Below are positions 49,901 to 58,379 of a stretch of DNA of 64,000 nt, in pieces (the first letter of the stretch is position 1; the number at the start of each line of letters is the position of its first letter). A program made the position numbers and the translations under genes. Under the pieces are notes generated by a model that saw only the letters and a list, made by a program, of their open reading frames with translations, had not been told where the DNA came from and searched no databases. Source of the stretch: Streptomyces candidus (GTDB taxonomy: Bacteria; Actinomycetota; Actinomycetes; Streptomycetales; Streptomycetaceae); NCBI RefSeq assembly GCF_014207445.1, contig NZ_JACHEM010000013.1, forward strand, positions 213,666 to 277,665. The letters are read 5' to 3'.

Positions 49901-51093
49901 AACGGCGCCAACTGCCGGGCCAGCGCCTCCGCCCCCGTCCGGCCCAGAGCGTCCGCCACCCCCTCGTACGCGATGCCGTCCCCCGTCTCCAGCAGCAGCA
50001 CCCCGCCCTCCCGTACGACCACGCCCAGACCGCCGCGTACCTCCCCCTCACCCAGCTCACCCGGCACGACCTCGACGACCGTCACCCCCTGCACCCCCTC
50101 GGCAGCGGCCAGCGCCGCCCCCGCGGGGACGGTCACCCCGTCGAGCACCACCACCACGTGCGGCCGGTCGAGCACCGGGGGCCCGTCCGCCCGAAAGCGC
50201 GGCCGTCCCTCCAGCAACCCCCCGAGCAGACCTTCCAGCTCCCGCACCCCGCCCGCGAACAACCGCGGAGTCCCCGCCGCGTCCGGCAGGCCCGCCCCCT
50301 GCGCATGCGGCAGCCACTTCACCCAGTCCCACTCCGCCGCACTCCGCTCACCTGCGGCGACCGCGACCACCAGATCGGCCGGGGAGTGGAGCGCAGCCAA
50401 CGACGCCACCATCGCCCGCGCCTCACCCCGTACACGGTCCGCGTCCCCGCTCACCACCACGTGGTAGAAGGCCCGCAGCGACACGGCGATCGGCAGCGCG
50501 GCCACCGTGCTGTGCGTCTCCAGGAACTGCCGCAGCGCCCCCGCCGCCAACGGCTCCAGCTCGTCCACCGGCGCGGTCTCCGGAGCCACCAGGGGAGTGG
50601 CGAGCCCCTGGCTCCCCAGCCCCACCCGCACCTGCCCGAAGTCCGCGTCCCCGGGCCGCCGCTCCCACACCCGGCTCCCCTCGGCGACCAACGCCCACAA
50701 CTGCTCGGGCGCCGGATGCAGCCAGTACTGCACGTCCCGCTGCTGCCGGGCGGTCCGCAGCACCTTCCTCCGCACCGAGGCCAGATGTCTCAGGTAGTCC
50801 CGCCGCAGATCCGCCAACTGCCCCTGTGTACCCCGCCGGTGCCGGACGAACATCGCCACTGCCATGGCCACGGTCGACACGATCATCAACCCGCCCATGA
50901 ACTTCATGAGCGGGTTGTTCCCCATGAACAGAAAGACGACCGAGCCACCCATCCCGAGCATCGGCAGGAGCTGCATCAGCACCCCCTCCTGCTGCTCCCG
51001 GGGCAGCTCCGGAGGCGGCGGCAACTGCACCGGCTCCCCTCCGTAAGCCGGCGGCACGACACGAGGCGGACGCTTTACGACGATCTGGCCCAC
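46972..51093 (-). CDS. eccC: Type VII secretion motor ATPase EccC
   Basis: A 1373-residue FtsK/SpoIIIE-type ATPase that drives ESX secretion. The N-terminus IVVKRPPRVVPP and two membrane segments at about 40-85 are typical. Three P-loop domains follow: Walker A GATGSGKS (about 477) with Walker B LVLVIDEF; GGPQSGKST (about 868) with LLVDGW; GEGESGKTN (about 1154) with VVVDDYD. Only the first Walker B ends in the catalytic Asp-Glu, in line with the first domain being the active one in EccC. I chose the GTG that matches the family start; a TTG three codons earlier is possible. Single fused chain, not the split EccCa/EccCb of ESX-1. Confidence 0.95.
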   Translation of the reverse strand: MGQIVVKRPPRVVPPAYGGEPVQLPPPPELPREQQEGVLMQLLPMLGMGGSVVFLFMGNNPLMKFMGGLMIVSTVAMAVAMFVRHRRGTQGQLADLRRDYLRHLASVRRKVLRTARQQRDVQYWLHPAPEQLWALVAEGSRVWERRPGDADFGQVRVGLGSQGLATPLVAPETAPVDELEPLAAGALRQFLETHSTVAALPIAVSLRAFYHVVVSGDADRVRGEARAMVASLAALHSPADLVVAVAAGERSAAEWDWVKWLPHAQGAGLPDAAGTPRLFAGGVRELEGLLGGLLEGRPRFRADGPPVLDRPHVVVVLDGVTVPAGAALAAAEGVQGVTVVEVVPGELGEGEVRGGLGVVVREGGVLLLETGDGIAYEGVADALGRTGAEALARQLAPLRAATGLDEGEPLLAELEFTDLLELGDADGVEVARTWRPRARADRLRVPIGVGEDGTPVLLDLKEAAQEGMGPHGLCVGATGSGKSELLRTLVLGLAVTHSSETLNFVLADFKGGATFAGMAQLPHVAAVITNLADDLSLVDRMGDSIRGELNRRQELLRDAGNYANVHDYERARAAGAKGANGVALRPVPSLVLVIDEFSELLSAMPDFIEMFVQIGRIGRSLGVHLLLASQRLEEGRLRGLETYLSYRVGLRTFSAAESRAALGVPDAYQLPNVPGSGYLKHGTDELVRFKAAYVSGPYRDAEVREAAGATAGTAAAERRPVLFTAAPVEVRRAEPDVPAPVSPFVPGARDAGEGTSASSAPADSVTSASAPAEDAWAVAAPVGCVPGESALSDSVLDVIVRRLEGQGPQAHRVWLPPLESPPSLDLLTSAGPAARLSVPLGLVDRPFEQRRDTLWRDFSGAAGHMQIVGGPQSGKSTLLRTLVAAFALTHSPQEVQFYALDFGGGGLSAVAGLPHVGGVASRLDPEKVRRTVAEVYGVLAEREEYFRAAGVDSVATYRAMRASGAISAADQPWGDVFLLVDGWGNFRTEYEALESVVADLAARGLGYGIHVVLTASRSMEVRAQLKDLLMNRLELRLGDVMDSELDRKAAAQVPAGVPGRGLTPEKLHFMGAVPRADGVESGDGLSEGTAALVREVAGRWPHAAPQVRLLPRRLLAEELPSGGSRPAEGVALALDEDRLEPVFVDFERDPFFLVFGEGESGKTNLLGLLIAQLSERYAGEECKFFVIDNRRGLLDVTPATHLAEYVPMSHAMEHHVAALAELMRRRTPPADVTARELRERSWWQGPTVFVVVDDYDLVSTSSGNPLAPLTELLPFARDVGVRFVVARNTAGAGRAAYEPFVQRMVELGAQGVVLSGDPHEGDVFGGVRPRPMPPGRGVVVSRRRGATLVQTGLVGRTGTVASPAPAAPADSPT

Positions 51094-51411
51094 GATCCCC
51101 AATTCCCCAACCGAACGGCCGTGTTACCCCCAAATCCCAACGATCCGGGCCCCGGCCGCCGCCGGATCCTACTGCCCCACCCGACCCTTCCCACCCGCGC
51201 GTCAACCCACGACCCCCACGCCACCCCCTGGACCCCCGCGGCCGCCTGCCTCCCACCCAGGGCTGCACCGGCCCCCTCGCACGGCGGACCGCACGCCCCC
51301 ATCCGCTCCACCTCAGTCCCCACGCCCACCGCCGCACCCGCCACCTTCCCGTCCACCCCGCGTTTGACGAACAGCAACGGTTCGCGCCAACCACTCGAAG
51401 GAGTGCCCCAC
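51094..51411. other. Divergent intergenic region between eccC and eccD
   Basis: No gene is visible. The plus strand is extremely C-rich. On the minus strand a TAGGAT (near 51170) could be a -10 for eccC, but the nearest TTGACG is 28 bases away, too far for a normal promoter. TTGACG near 51364 on the plus strand has no good -10. Confidence 0.5.
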
Positions 51412-53061
51412 TTGACCCCCTGTCCAGCCACCCCACCCCTGGCCGCCCCACCCCCGGCCACCTCACTCTCCGCGCCCGCCCCCCTCACTTCCCACCCCAC
51501 CGGCTTCCGCCGCCTCACCATCACCACCCCCCACTCCCGCATCGACGTAGCCCTCCCCGACGACCTGCCTCTCGCCGACCTCCATCCCGAAATCCTCCGC
51601 CTCTCCCGGCAGCACCCCGTCCGGCACGCCCCCGTCGGCCATCACCTCGTCCGCCGCGACGGCTCCGTCCTCGACAGTTCGCGCACCCTCGCCGCCCAGC
51701 GCGTCCTCGACGGCGAGATCCTGGCGATGCGTCCCTTCTCCGAGTCACTCGCCCCACCGGTCTTCGACGACGTCACGGATGCCGTCGCCTCCGCCGTGGT
51801 CCGCGACCGCTCCCTGTGGAGCGACCGACTCACCCGCAGCGCGGGCCTGTTCGCCGGGTCCGCACTCCTCGTGCTGCTCGCCTTCATCCTCTGGAGCGCC
51901 TCCGGCCACGGCACCCGCGGACTCCCCGGCGCGCTCGCCGCAACGGCCGCCCTTCTCCTCCTCGCGCTCGCCGCCGTCCGCACCCGCGTGTACGACGACC
52001 AGGGCTCCGCCGTCGCCCTCGGTGCCGCGGCCCTCGCGCACGCGGCCGTCGCCGGCACCGCGCTCGCGGCGACGTCACACGGAACAGGAGCGAGGCGGCT
52101 CCATCTGCTCTTCGCCTGCGCCGCCGTCCTCCTCTCCTCCGTCCTCCTCCTCATCACCTCCCGCCGAGGCGACACCGCCACCACCGCCTCGCACAGCAAC
52201 CACCACAGCCCCTACAACCCCGCGGGCCCCGCCAACCCCCCAAGTCACTCGGTTCTCGACACCCCCATCAGCACCCCCACCGACGCCCCCTTCGTCGCCA
52301 CCACCGTCGCCTCCGCCACCGGACTGCTCGTCACCTTCCTCGCGGCCGTCGCCGACCTCACGCCCTCCCGCGCCGCCGCCCTCTGCGCCCCGCTCGTGGC
52401 CGGGGCGCTCGCCTTCCTCCCCGGGCTGTCCGCCCGCTTCGCTCGGCTCCCGGTCGGCTTCGCCCCGCCACCCGCCCCGGCCGCCACCAGCTACGCGGTA
52501 CACCCCGGCCCGGACCTCGACGCCGTAAACCCGCACCGCGACCCCATCGACCCGGTGCGCATCGCCGCCCGCACCCGCCGCGGTCACGAACTCCTCACCG
52601 GCCTCATCGGCGGATGCTCCCTCGTCGCCGTCGTGTCCGCTGCCGTACTCGGCTTCTCCGGCGGAGTCCGTGCCCAGCTGCTCGCCCTCGCCCTCGGCGT
52701 CGCCCTCCTGCTGCGCGCGCACCTCTTCCGCTACACGGCCCAGGCAGGCTGCGTACTCGCCGCCGGACTCGCGGCCCTCCTGCTGGCCGGTCTGGGCCCG
52801 GCCCTGCGCCCGCCGGCCGCCCCGATCGCCGGAGCCCTCACGTCCGGCCATCAGGACCTCCGTACGATCACGCTCACCGTGGCTGCCGTCCTCGCCGCCA
52901 CCGTACTGACGGTCATCGGCCTGATCGTTCCGAACAAAGGGGTCACCCCCTTCTGGGGCCGCTTGCTGGAGCTCGCCGAGGCGTGCGTCCTGCTCACCCT
53001 CGTCCCGCTCTGCCTGGCCGTCTTCGACGTGTACCGTCTGGTCCGCACCGGCTTCCGGTAG
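51412..53061 (+). CDS. eccD: Type VII secretion membrane protein EccD
   Basis: A 549-residue protein forming the membrane ring of the ESX machine. The N-terminal ubiquitin-like domain (FRRLTITTPHSRIDVALPDDLPLADLHPEILRL, about residues 30-110) includes HHLVRRDGSVLDSSRTLAAQRVLDGEILAMRP. It is followed by about eleven hydrophobic helices with a cytosolic loop (HPGPDLDAVNPHRDPIDPVRIAARTRRGHELL). A His/Asn/Pro-rich stretch lies between helices 4 and 5. The start is taken as TTG with GAAGGAG seven bases upstream; a GTG at 51403 overlaps that site. Divergent from eccC. Confidence 0.9.
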   Translation: MTPCPATPPLAAPPPATSLSAPAPLTSHPTGFRRLTITTPHSRIDVALPDDLPLADLHPEILRLSRQHPVRHAPVGHHLVRRDGSVLDSSRTLAAQRVLDGEILAMRPFSESLAPPVFDDVTDAVASAVVRDRSLWSDRLTRSAGLFAGSALLVLLAFILWSASGHGTRGLPGALAATAALLLLALAAVRTRVYDDQGSAVALGAAALAHAAVAGTALAATSHGTGARRLHLLFACAAVLLSSVLLLITSRRGDTATTASHSNHHSPYNPAGPANPPSHSVLDTPISTPTDAPFVATTVASATGLLVTFLAAVADLTPSRAAALCAPLVAGALAFLPGLSARFARLPVGFAPPPAPAATSYAVHPGPDLDAVNPHRDPIDPVRIAARTRRGHELLTGLIGGCSLVAVVSAAVLGFSGGVRAQLLALALGVALLLRAHLFRYTAQAGCVLAAGLAALLLAGLGPALRPPAAPIAGALTSGHQDLRTITLTVAAVLAATVLTVIGLIVPNKGVTPFWGRLLELAEACVLLTLVPLCLAVFDVYRLVRTGFR

Positions 53062-53285
53062 TCCGCGCCGCATTCCCGCGCACGTCGCCCTCGCGCTCAC
53101 CCTGCGAGGACCGAACCTCCGGCCTGGTACTCTGACCTACGGCCGTTTGTGTACGCGCCCATCGGAGACTCCCCGGAGCTCTGCGGGCTGCGCCCATCGG
53201 ATCCCCGCCTCCCGAGTAACGGAAGCTCCCCTGAGAACGAGACCAGGGGCACTCGGTGGCAATCACTTCATTACGAGGAGCACGC

Positions 53286-53576
53286 ATGGCGCTCGACGCC
53301 GCTGTCAAGAAGCAGATCATGTCCGAGTTCGGCCAGAAGGAGGGCGACACCGGCTCTCCCGAGGTCCAGGTCGCCATGCTTTCCCGTCGCATCTCGGACC
53401 TGACCGAGCACCTGAAGACGCACAAGCACGACCACCACTCCCGCCGGGGTCTGCTGATCCTGGTCGGCCAGCGTCGTCGCCTGCTCCAGTACCTGGCCAA
53501 GAAGGACATCCAGCGCTTCCGTGCGCTGGTCGACCGCCTCGGCATCCGCCGCGGTGCGGCCGGCGGCGCCAAGTAA
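53286..53576 (+). CDS. rpsO: 30S ribosomal protein S15
   Basis: A 96-residue ribosomal protein with the S15 signature: KEGDTGSPEVQVAMLSRRISDLTEHLKTHKHDHHSRRGLL and RRLLQYLAKKD. It binds the central domain of 16S rRNA. GAGGAG precedes the ATG (an earlier in-frame GTG at 53256 is rejected). A 224-base leader follows eccD, in which TACTCT at 53128 might be a -10. A terminator and the pnp leader follow, the classical rpsO-pnp arrangement. Confidence 0.97.
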   Translation: MALDAAVKKQIMSEFGQKEGDTGSPEVQVAMLSRRISDLTEHLKTHKHDHHSRRGLLILVGQRRRLLQYLAKKDIQRFRALVDRLGIRRGAAGGAK

Positions 53577-53987
53577 GACGCCACGAAGGGAGCGGTTCCC
53601 GCCTACTGGGACCGCTCCCTTTGCCGTACGTGCAGAACTTGTACGTGCGGGACGTACCGGACCGCATTTAGTCTGGGACGCGTAGGACCCCGCTGCACGG
53701 GAAAGACGCAGCACCAGCTCGACGCTGCACGCACGACGTGACGCGCAGCGTGTACGGCGTACGGGACACCCCGCACGCCGTACGACAAGCACGACGCAGG
53801 AAACAAAACGAAGAGCGAGAAGCGGCGCGCCGCCCAGCCCGCCGGTCCTCGGTAGTGGCCCCCGGAGAAACACGACCCCGGGTGCTTCGATCGAAGACCG
53901 GCCCGCACCAAGTCGCAGCGCACGCTTCTCCGCCACCGTCCCACCGCCACACGGGCGGCTGGGGACGAAGACGAGGAGAAAACGCTA
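53577..53987 (+). other. rpsO-pnp intergenic region with processing-type hairpin
   Basis: After the rpsO terminator, a 14-bp stem with one mismatch (53752-53765 with 53770-53783, loop ACAC) lies about 200 bases upstream of pnp. In Streptomyces the rpsO-pnp spacer carries an RNase III-cleaved hairpin that controls pnp; this is the best candidate here. TAGTCT near 53669 may be a -10 for a pnp promoter, without a good -35. No gene is seen. Confidence 0.6.
53586..53622 (+). terminator. Terminator between rpsO and pnp
   Basis: A 14-bp stem with one bulge (AAGGGAGCGG...CCGCTCCCTT) and a 7-base loop is followed by TTTG, ten bases after the rpsO stop. Partial readthrough to pnp is usual for this pair. 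Confidence 0.8.
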
Positions 53988-56198
53988 GTGGAGAACGAGA
54001 CCCACTACGCCGAGGCCGTCATTGACAACGGCACTTTCGGCACCCGCACCATCCGCTTCGAGACGGGCCGTCTGGCCAAGCAGGCCGCCGGCTCCGCCGT
54101 CGCGTACCTGGACGACGACACCATGGTGATGTCGGCCACGACCGCGTCGAAGAAGCCCAAGGACCAGCTCGACTTCTTCCCCCTCACGGTGGACGTCGAA
54201 GAGCGCATGTACGCCGCCGGCAAGATCCCCGGCAGCTTCTTCCGCCGCGAGGGCCGGCCCTCCGAGGACGCGATCCTCACCTGCCGCCTGATCGACCGGC
54301 CGCTGCGCCCCTCCTTCAAGAAGGGCCTGCGCAACGAGATCCAGATCGTCGAGACGATCATGGCGCTCAACCCCGACCACCTGTACGACGTGGTCGCGAT
54401 CAACGCCGCGTCCTGCTCCACGATCCTGGCGGGCCTGCCCTTCTCCGGCCCCATCGGCGCCACCCGCGTCGCCCTGATCAAGGGCCAGTGGGTCGCGTTC
54501 CCGACGCACACCGAGCTCGAGGACGCCGTCTTCGACATGGTCGTCGCCGGTCGCGTCCTGGAGGACGGCGACGTCGCGATCATGATGGTCGAGGCCGAGG
54601 CCACCGAGAAGACGATCCAGCTCGTCAAGGACGGCGCCGAGGCGCCGACCGAAGAGGTCGTCGCCGCCGGTCTCGAAGCGTCGAAGCCCTTCATCAAGAA
54701 CCTCTGCAAGGCCCAGTCGGACCTCGCCGCCAAGGCCGCCAAGCCCACCGGCGAGTTCCCGGTCTTCCTCGACTACCAGGACGACGTCCTGGAAGCCCTC
54801 ACCAAGGCCGTCAAGTCGGAGCTCTCCCAGGCCCTCACCATCGCGGGCAAGCAGGAGCGCGAGACCGAGCTGGACCGCATCAAGGAGATCGCCGCCGAGA
54901 AGCTCCTCCCGGCCTTCGAGGGCCGCGAGAAGGAGATCTCCGGTGCCTACCGCGCCCTGACGAAGAAGCTCGTCCGCGAGCGCGTCATCAAGGACAAGGT
55001 CCGCATCGACGGCCGCGGCGTCACGGACATCCGTACGCTGGCCGCCGAGGTCGAGGCCATCCCGCGCGTGCACGGCTCCGCCCTGTTCGAGCGTGGCGAG
55101 ACCCAGATCCTGGGCGTCACCACCCTCAACATGCTGCGCATGGAGCAGATGCTGGACACCCTCTCCCCGGTGACCCGCAAGCGCTACATGCACAACTACA
55201 ACTTCCCGCCGTACTCCGTCGGCGAGACGGGCCGCGTCGGCTCCCCCAAGCGCCGCGAGATCGGCCACGGCGCGCTCGCCGAGCGCGCGATCGTGCCGGT
55301 CCTGCCGACGCGCGAGGAGTTTCCCTACGCGATCCGCCAGGTCTCCGAGGCGCTGGGCTCCAACGGCTCCACCTCGATGGGCTCGGTCTGCGCCTCCACC
55401 ATGTCGCTGCTGAACGCCGGTGTGCCGCTCAAGGCCCCCGTCGCCGGTATCGCCATGGGCCTCATCTCCGAGGAGATCGACGGCAAGACGCACTACGTCG
55501 CGCTCACCGACATCCTCGGCGCCGAGGACGCGTTCGGCGACATGGACTTCAAGGTCGCCGGTACGAAGACCTTCGTCACCGCGCTCCAGCTCGACACCAA
55601 GCTCGACGGCATCCCCGCCTCGGTCCTGGCCGCCGCGCTGAAGCAGGCCCGCGACGCACGCCTCCACATCCTCGACGTGATGAACGAGGCCATCGACGTC
55701 CCGGACGAGATGTCCCCGAACGCCCCCCGGATCATCACCGTCAAGATCCCGGTGGACAAGATCGGTGAGGTCATCGGCCCCAAGGGCAAGATGATCAACC
55801 AGATCCAGGAGGACACCGGCGCCGACATCACGATCGAGGACGACGGCACCATCTACATCGGTGCCGCCGACGGACCGGCCGCCGAGGCCGCCCGCGCCAC
55901 GATCAACTCGATCGCCAACCCGACCATGCCGGAGGTCGGCGAGCGCTACCTGGGTACGGTCGTCAAGACCACCACCTTCGGTGCGTTCGTGTCGCTCATG
56001 CCGGGCAAGGACGGCCTGCTGCACATCTCGCAGATCCGCAAGCTCGCCGGTGGCAAGCGCGTGGAGAACGTCGAGGACGTGCTCGCGGTCGGCTCCAAGG
56101 TGCAGGTCGAGATCGCCGAGATCGACTCCCGCGGCAAGCTCTCCCTCATCCCCGTCATCGAGGGTGAAGAGAACGACGAAACGAAGGACGACGCCTAA
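53988..56198 (+). CDS. pnp: Polynucleotide phosphorylase / guanosine pentaphosphate synthetase
   Basis: A 736-residue 3'-5' phosphorolytic exoribonuclease. It has two RNase PH domains (the second with ALFERGETQILGVTTLNML and MGSVCASTMSLLNAGVPLKAPVAGIAMGL), a KH domain (IGEVIGPKGKMINQIQEDTGADITIEDDGTI) and a C-terminal S1 domain (ERYLGTVVKTTTFGAFVSLMPGKDGLLHISQI). The Streptomyces antibioticus homologue was first described as guanosine pentaphosphate synthetase I. GTG start after GAGGAG. The M16 peptidase gene begins two bases after the stop. Confidence 0.97.
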   Translation: MENETHYAEAVIDNGTFGTRTIRFETGRLAKQAAGSAVAYLDDDTMVMSATTASKKPKDQLDFFPLTVDVEERMYAAGKIPGSFFRREGRPSEDAILTCRLIDRPLRPSFKKGLRNEIQIVETIMALNPDHLYDVVAINAASCSTILAGLPFSGPIGATRVALIKGQWVAFPTHTELEDAVFDMVVAGRVLEDGDVAIMMVEAEATEKTIQLVKDGAEAPTEEVVAAGLEASKPFIKNLCKAQSDLAAKAAKPTGEFPVFLDYQDDVLEALTKAVKSELSQALTIAGKQERETELDRIKEIAAEKLLPAFEGREKEISGAYRALTKKLVRERVIKDKVRIDGRGVTDIRTLAAEVEAIPRVHGSALFERGETQILGVTTLNMLRMEQMLDTLSPVTRKRYMHNYNFPPYSVGETGRVGSPKRREIGHGALAERAIVPVLPTREEFPYAIRQVSEALGSNGSTSMGSVCASTMSLLNAGVPLKAPVAGIAMGLISEEIDGKTHYVALTDILGAEDAFGDMDFKVAGTKTFVTALQLDTKLDGIPASVLAAALKQARDARLHILDVMNEAIDVPDEMSPNAPRIITVKIPVDKIGEVIGPKGKMINQIQEDTGADITIEDDGTIYIGAADGPAAEAARATINSIANPTMPEVGERYLGTVVKTTTFGAFVSLMPGKDGLLHISQIRKLAGGKRVENVEDVLAVGSKVQVEIAEIDSRGKLSLIPVIEGEENDETKDDA

Positions 56199-56200
56199 AA

Positions 56201-57580
56201 GTGACGTCCCGTAGTTCCGAGACGACGGCCCGCCCCTCCTCGGAGGGGCGGGCCGTCGCCCGTACCCAAACGCTTCTCAAGGGGGAGAACGGAATCGGTA
56301 CGGTACGCAGGACCACCCTCCCCGGCGGCCTGCGCATCGTCACCGAGACCCTCCCCTCCGTCCGCTCCGCCACCTTCGGGATCTGGGTGAACGTCGGCTC
56401 CCGCGACGAGACCCCCTCCCTCAACGGAGCCACCCACTACCTCGAACACCTCCTCTTCAAGGGCACCAGCAGTCGCAGTGCCCTCGACATCTCCTCCGCG
56501 ATCGACGCGGTCGGCGGCGAGATGAACGCCTTCACGGCGAAGGAGTACACCTGCTACTACGCGCGGGTCCTCGACACCGACCTCCCCCTCGCCATCGACA
56601 CGGTCTGCGACATGCTGACCGGTTCGCTGATCCGCCAGGAGGACGTCGACGCCGAGCGAGGAGTCATCCTCGAAGAGATCGCGATGACCGAGGACGACCC
56701 GGGCGACTGCGTGCACGACCTGTTCGCGCACACCATGCTCGGCGACACCCCCCTCGGCCGCCCGGTCCTCGGCACCGTCGACACCATCAACGCGCTCACC
56801 GCGGACCGCATCCGCCGCTTCTACAAGAAGCACTACGACCCCACCCACCTGGTGGTCGCGGCCGCGGGCAACGTCGACCACGCCACGGTCGTACGACAGG
56901 TGCGCCGCGCCTTCGAGAAGGCCGGCGCCCTCGGCAGCCCCGACGCCACGCCGGTCGCACCGCGCGCGGGCTCCCGCAAGCTCCGCACCGCGGGCCGGGT
57001 CGAACTCCTCGACCGCCAGACGGAACAGGCCCACGTCGTCCTCGGCATGCCCGGCCTCGCCCGTACCGACGAACGCCGCTGGGCGCTGAGCGTGCTCAGC
57101 ACCGCACTCGGCGGCGGTATGTCCTCGCGCCTCTTCCAGGAGGTCAGGGAGAAGCGCGGCCTGGCCTACAGCGTGTACTCGTTCACCTCGGGCTTCGCCG
57201 ACTGCGGCCTGTTCGGCGTGTACGCGGGCTGCCGTCCCAGCCAGGTCCACGACGTCCTGAAGATCTGCCGCGACGAACTCGACAAGGTCGCGGCCGACGG
57301 CCTCACCGACGACGAGATCACCCGCGCCGTCGGCCAGCTCTCCGGCTCCACCGTCCTCGGCCTGGAGGACACCGGAGCGATCATGACCCGGATCGGCAAG
57401 AGCGAACTCGCGTGGGGCGAGCACATGTCCGTCACCGACATGCTCACTCGCATCGCCGACGTCACCCCCGACGACGTGCGCGAGGTGGCCCGCGACATCC
57501 TGGGCAGCCGGCCGTCCCTCTCGGTGATCGGCCCGCTCAAGGCCAAGCAGGCCGCGCGTCTCGACGAAGCGGTCACGTAA
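56201..57580 (+). CDS. M16 family zinc metallopeptidase
   Basis: A 459-residue insulinase-family peptidase. The inverted zinc motif HxxEH is in THYLEHLLFKGT (about residues 77-87), and the third ligand Glu in RGVILEEIAMTEDDP about 75 residues later. The C-terminal half carries the paired inactive domain with GMSSRLFQEVREKRGLAYSVYS. Related to the mitochondrial processing peptidase beta subunit; members beside pnp are found throughout actinobacteria and Gram-positives. GTG start two bases after pnp, so translation is probably coupled. A perfect 17-bp inverted repeat lies inside its first 20 codons. Confidence 0.92.
   Translation: MTSRSSETTARPSSEGRAVARTQTLLKGENGIGTVRRTTLPGGLRIVTETLPSVRSATFGIWVNVGSRDETPSLNGATHYLEHLLFKGTSSRSALDISSAIDAVGGEMNAFTAKEYTCYYARVLDTDLPLAIDTVCDMLTGSLIRQEDVDAERGVILEEIAMTEDDPGDCVHDLFAHTMLGDTPLGRPVLGTVDTINALTADRIRRFYKKHYDPTHLVVAAAGNVDHATVVRQVRRAFEKAGALGSPDATPVAPRAGSRKLRTAGRVELLDRQTEQAHVVLGMPGLARTDERRWALSVLSTALGGGMSSRLFQEVREKRGLAYSVYSFTSGFADCGLFGVYAGCRPSQVHDVLKICRDELDKVAADGLTDDEITRAVGQLSGSTVLGLEDTGAIMTRIGKSELAWGEHMSVTDMLTRIADVTPDDVREVARDILGSRPSLSVIGPLKAKQAARLDEAVT
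56223..56258 (+). repeat. Perfect inverted repeat at the start of the M16 gene
   Basis: Seventeen bases (56223-56239) pair perfectly with 56242-56258 around a TC loop, 25 bases after the pnp stop. By position it looks like a pnp terminator or RNA-end stabiliser, yet it lies within the M16 reading frame (codons about 8-20). Confidence 0.8.
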
Positions 57581-57609
57581 CTCCACTCCACCGAAGGAAG
57601 CAAAGAGCA

Positions 57610-58362
57610 ATGAGCAAGCTGCGCGTGGCGGTCCTCGGCGCGAAGGGCCGCATCGGCTCCGAAGCCGTACGAGCCGTGGAAGCGGCCGAAGACCTGGAAC
57701 TCGTCGCCGCCCTCGGCCGCGGCGACACGCTGGAGACCCTCAGGGACTCCGGCGCCCAGGTAGTCGTCGAACTGACCACCCCCGACTCGGTGATGGCCAA
57801 CCTCGAATTCTGCGTGCGCAATGGAATGCACGCCGTCGTCGGCACCACCGGCTGGACCGACGACCGCCTCGCACAGCTGAACTCCTGGCTCGACGCCTCC
57901 CCCTCGACCGGTGTCCTGATCGCCCCCAACTTCTCCATCGGGGCGGTCCTGACCATGAAGTTCGCGCAGATCGCCGCGCCGTACTTCGAGTCCGCCGAGG
58001 TCATCGAGCTGCACCACCCGAACAAGGCCGACGCCCCCTCCGGCACGGCCTCCCGCACCGCCCAGCTCATCGCCGCCGCCCGCGCCGACGCGGGCAGCGC
58101 CCCCATGCCGGACGCCACGGCGACCGCCCTGGACGGCGCCCGCGGCGCGGACGTCGACGGCATCCCCGTCCACTCGGTCCGGCTGCGCGGCCTCCTCGCC
58201 CACCAGGAAGTCCTGCTGGGCGCCGAGGGGGAGACCCTGACCGTCCGCCACGACTCCCTGCACCACAGCAGCTTCATGCCGGGCATCCTGCTCGGCGCCC
58301 GCCGCGTGGTCACCGCTCCCGGCCTCACCTTCGGCCTGGAACACTTCCTCGACCTGAACTGA
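57610..58362 (+). CDS. dapB: 4-hydroxy-tetrahydrodipicolinate reductase
   Basis: A 250-residue NAD(P)H-dependent enzyme of lysine and meso-diaminopimelate synthesis. The Rossmann start VAVLGAKGRIGSEAVRAV, VVGTTGW, APNFSIGAVL and the active-site segment ELHHPNKADAPSGTA are all present. GAAGGAAG lies upstream of the ATG, 29 bases after the M16 stop. dapA, the preceding enzyme of the pathway, lies 2.6 kb downstream in the same direction. Confidence 0.96.
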   Translation: MSKLRVAVLGAKGRIGSEAVRAVEAAEDLELVAALGRGDTLETLRDSGAQVVVELTTPDSVMANLEFCVRNGMHAVVGTTGWTDDRLAQLNSWLDASPSTGVLIAPNFSIGAVLTMKFAQIAAPYFESAEVIELHHPNKADAPSGTASRTAQLIAAARADAGSAPMPDATATALDGARGADVDGIPVHSVRLRGLLAHQEVLLGAEGETLTVRHDSLHHSSFMPGILLGARRVVTAPGLTFGLEHFLDLN

Positions 58363-58379
58363 CGGCGGCCCCCACACCC

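Noticed and set aside
49396..51411. The upstream extension of the eccD frame
   Set aside because: Antisense to eccC; the EccD ubiquitin-like domain begins only after the TTG at 51412.
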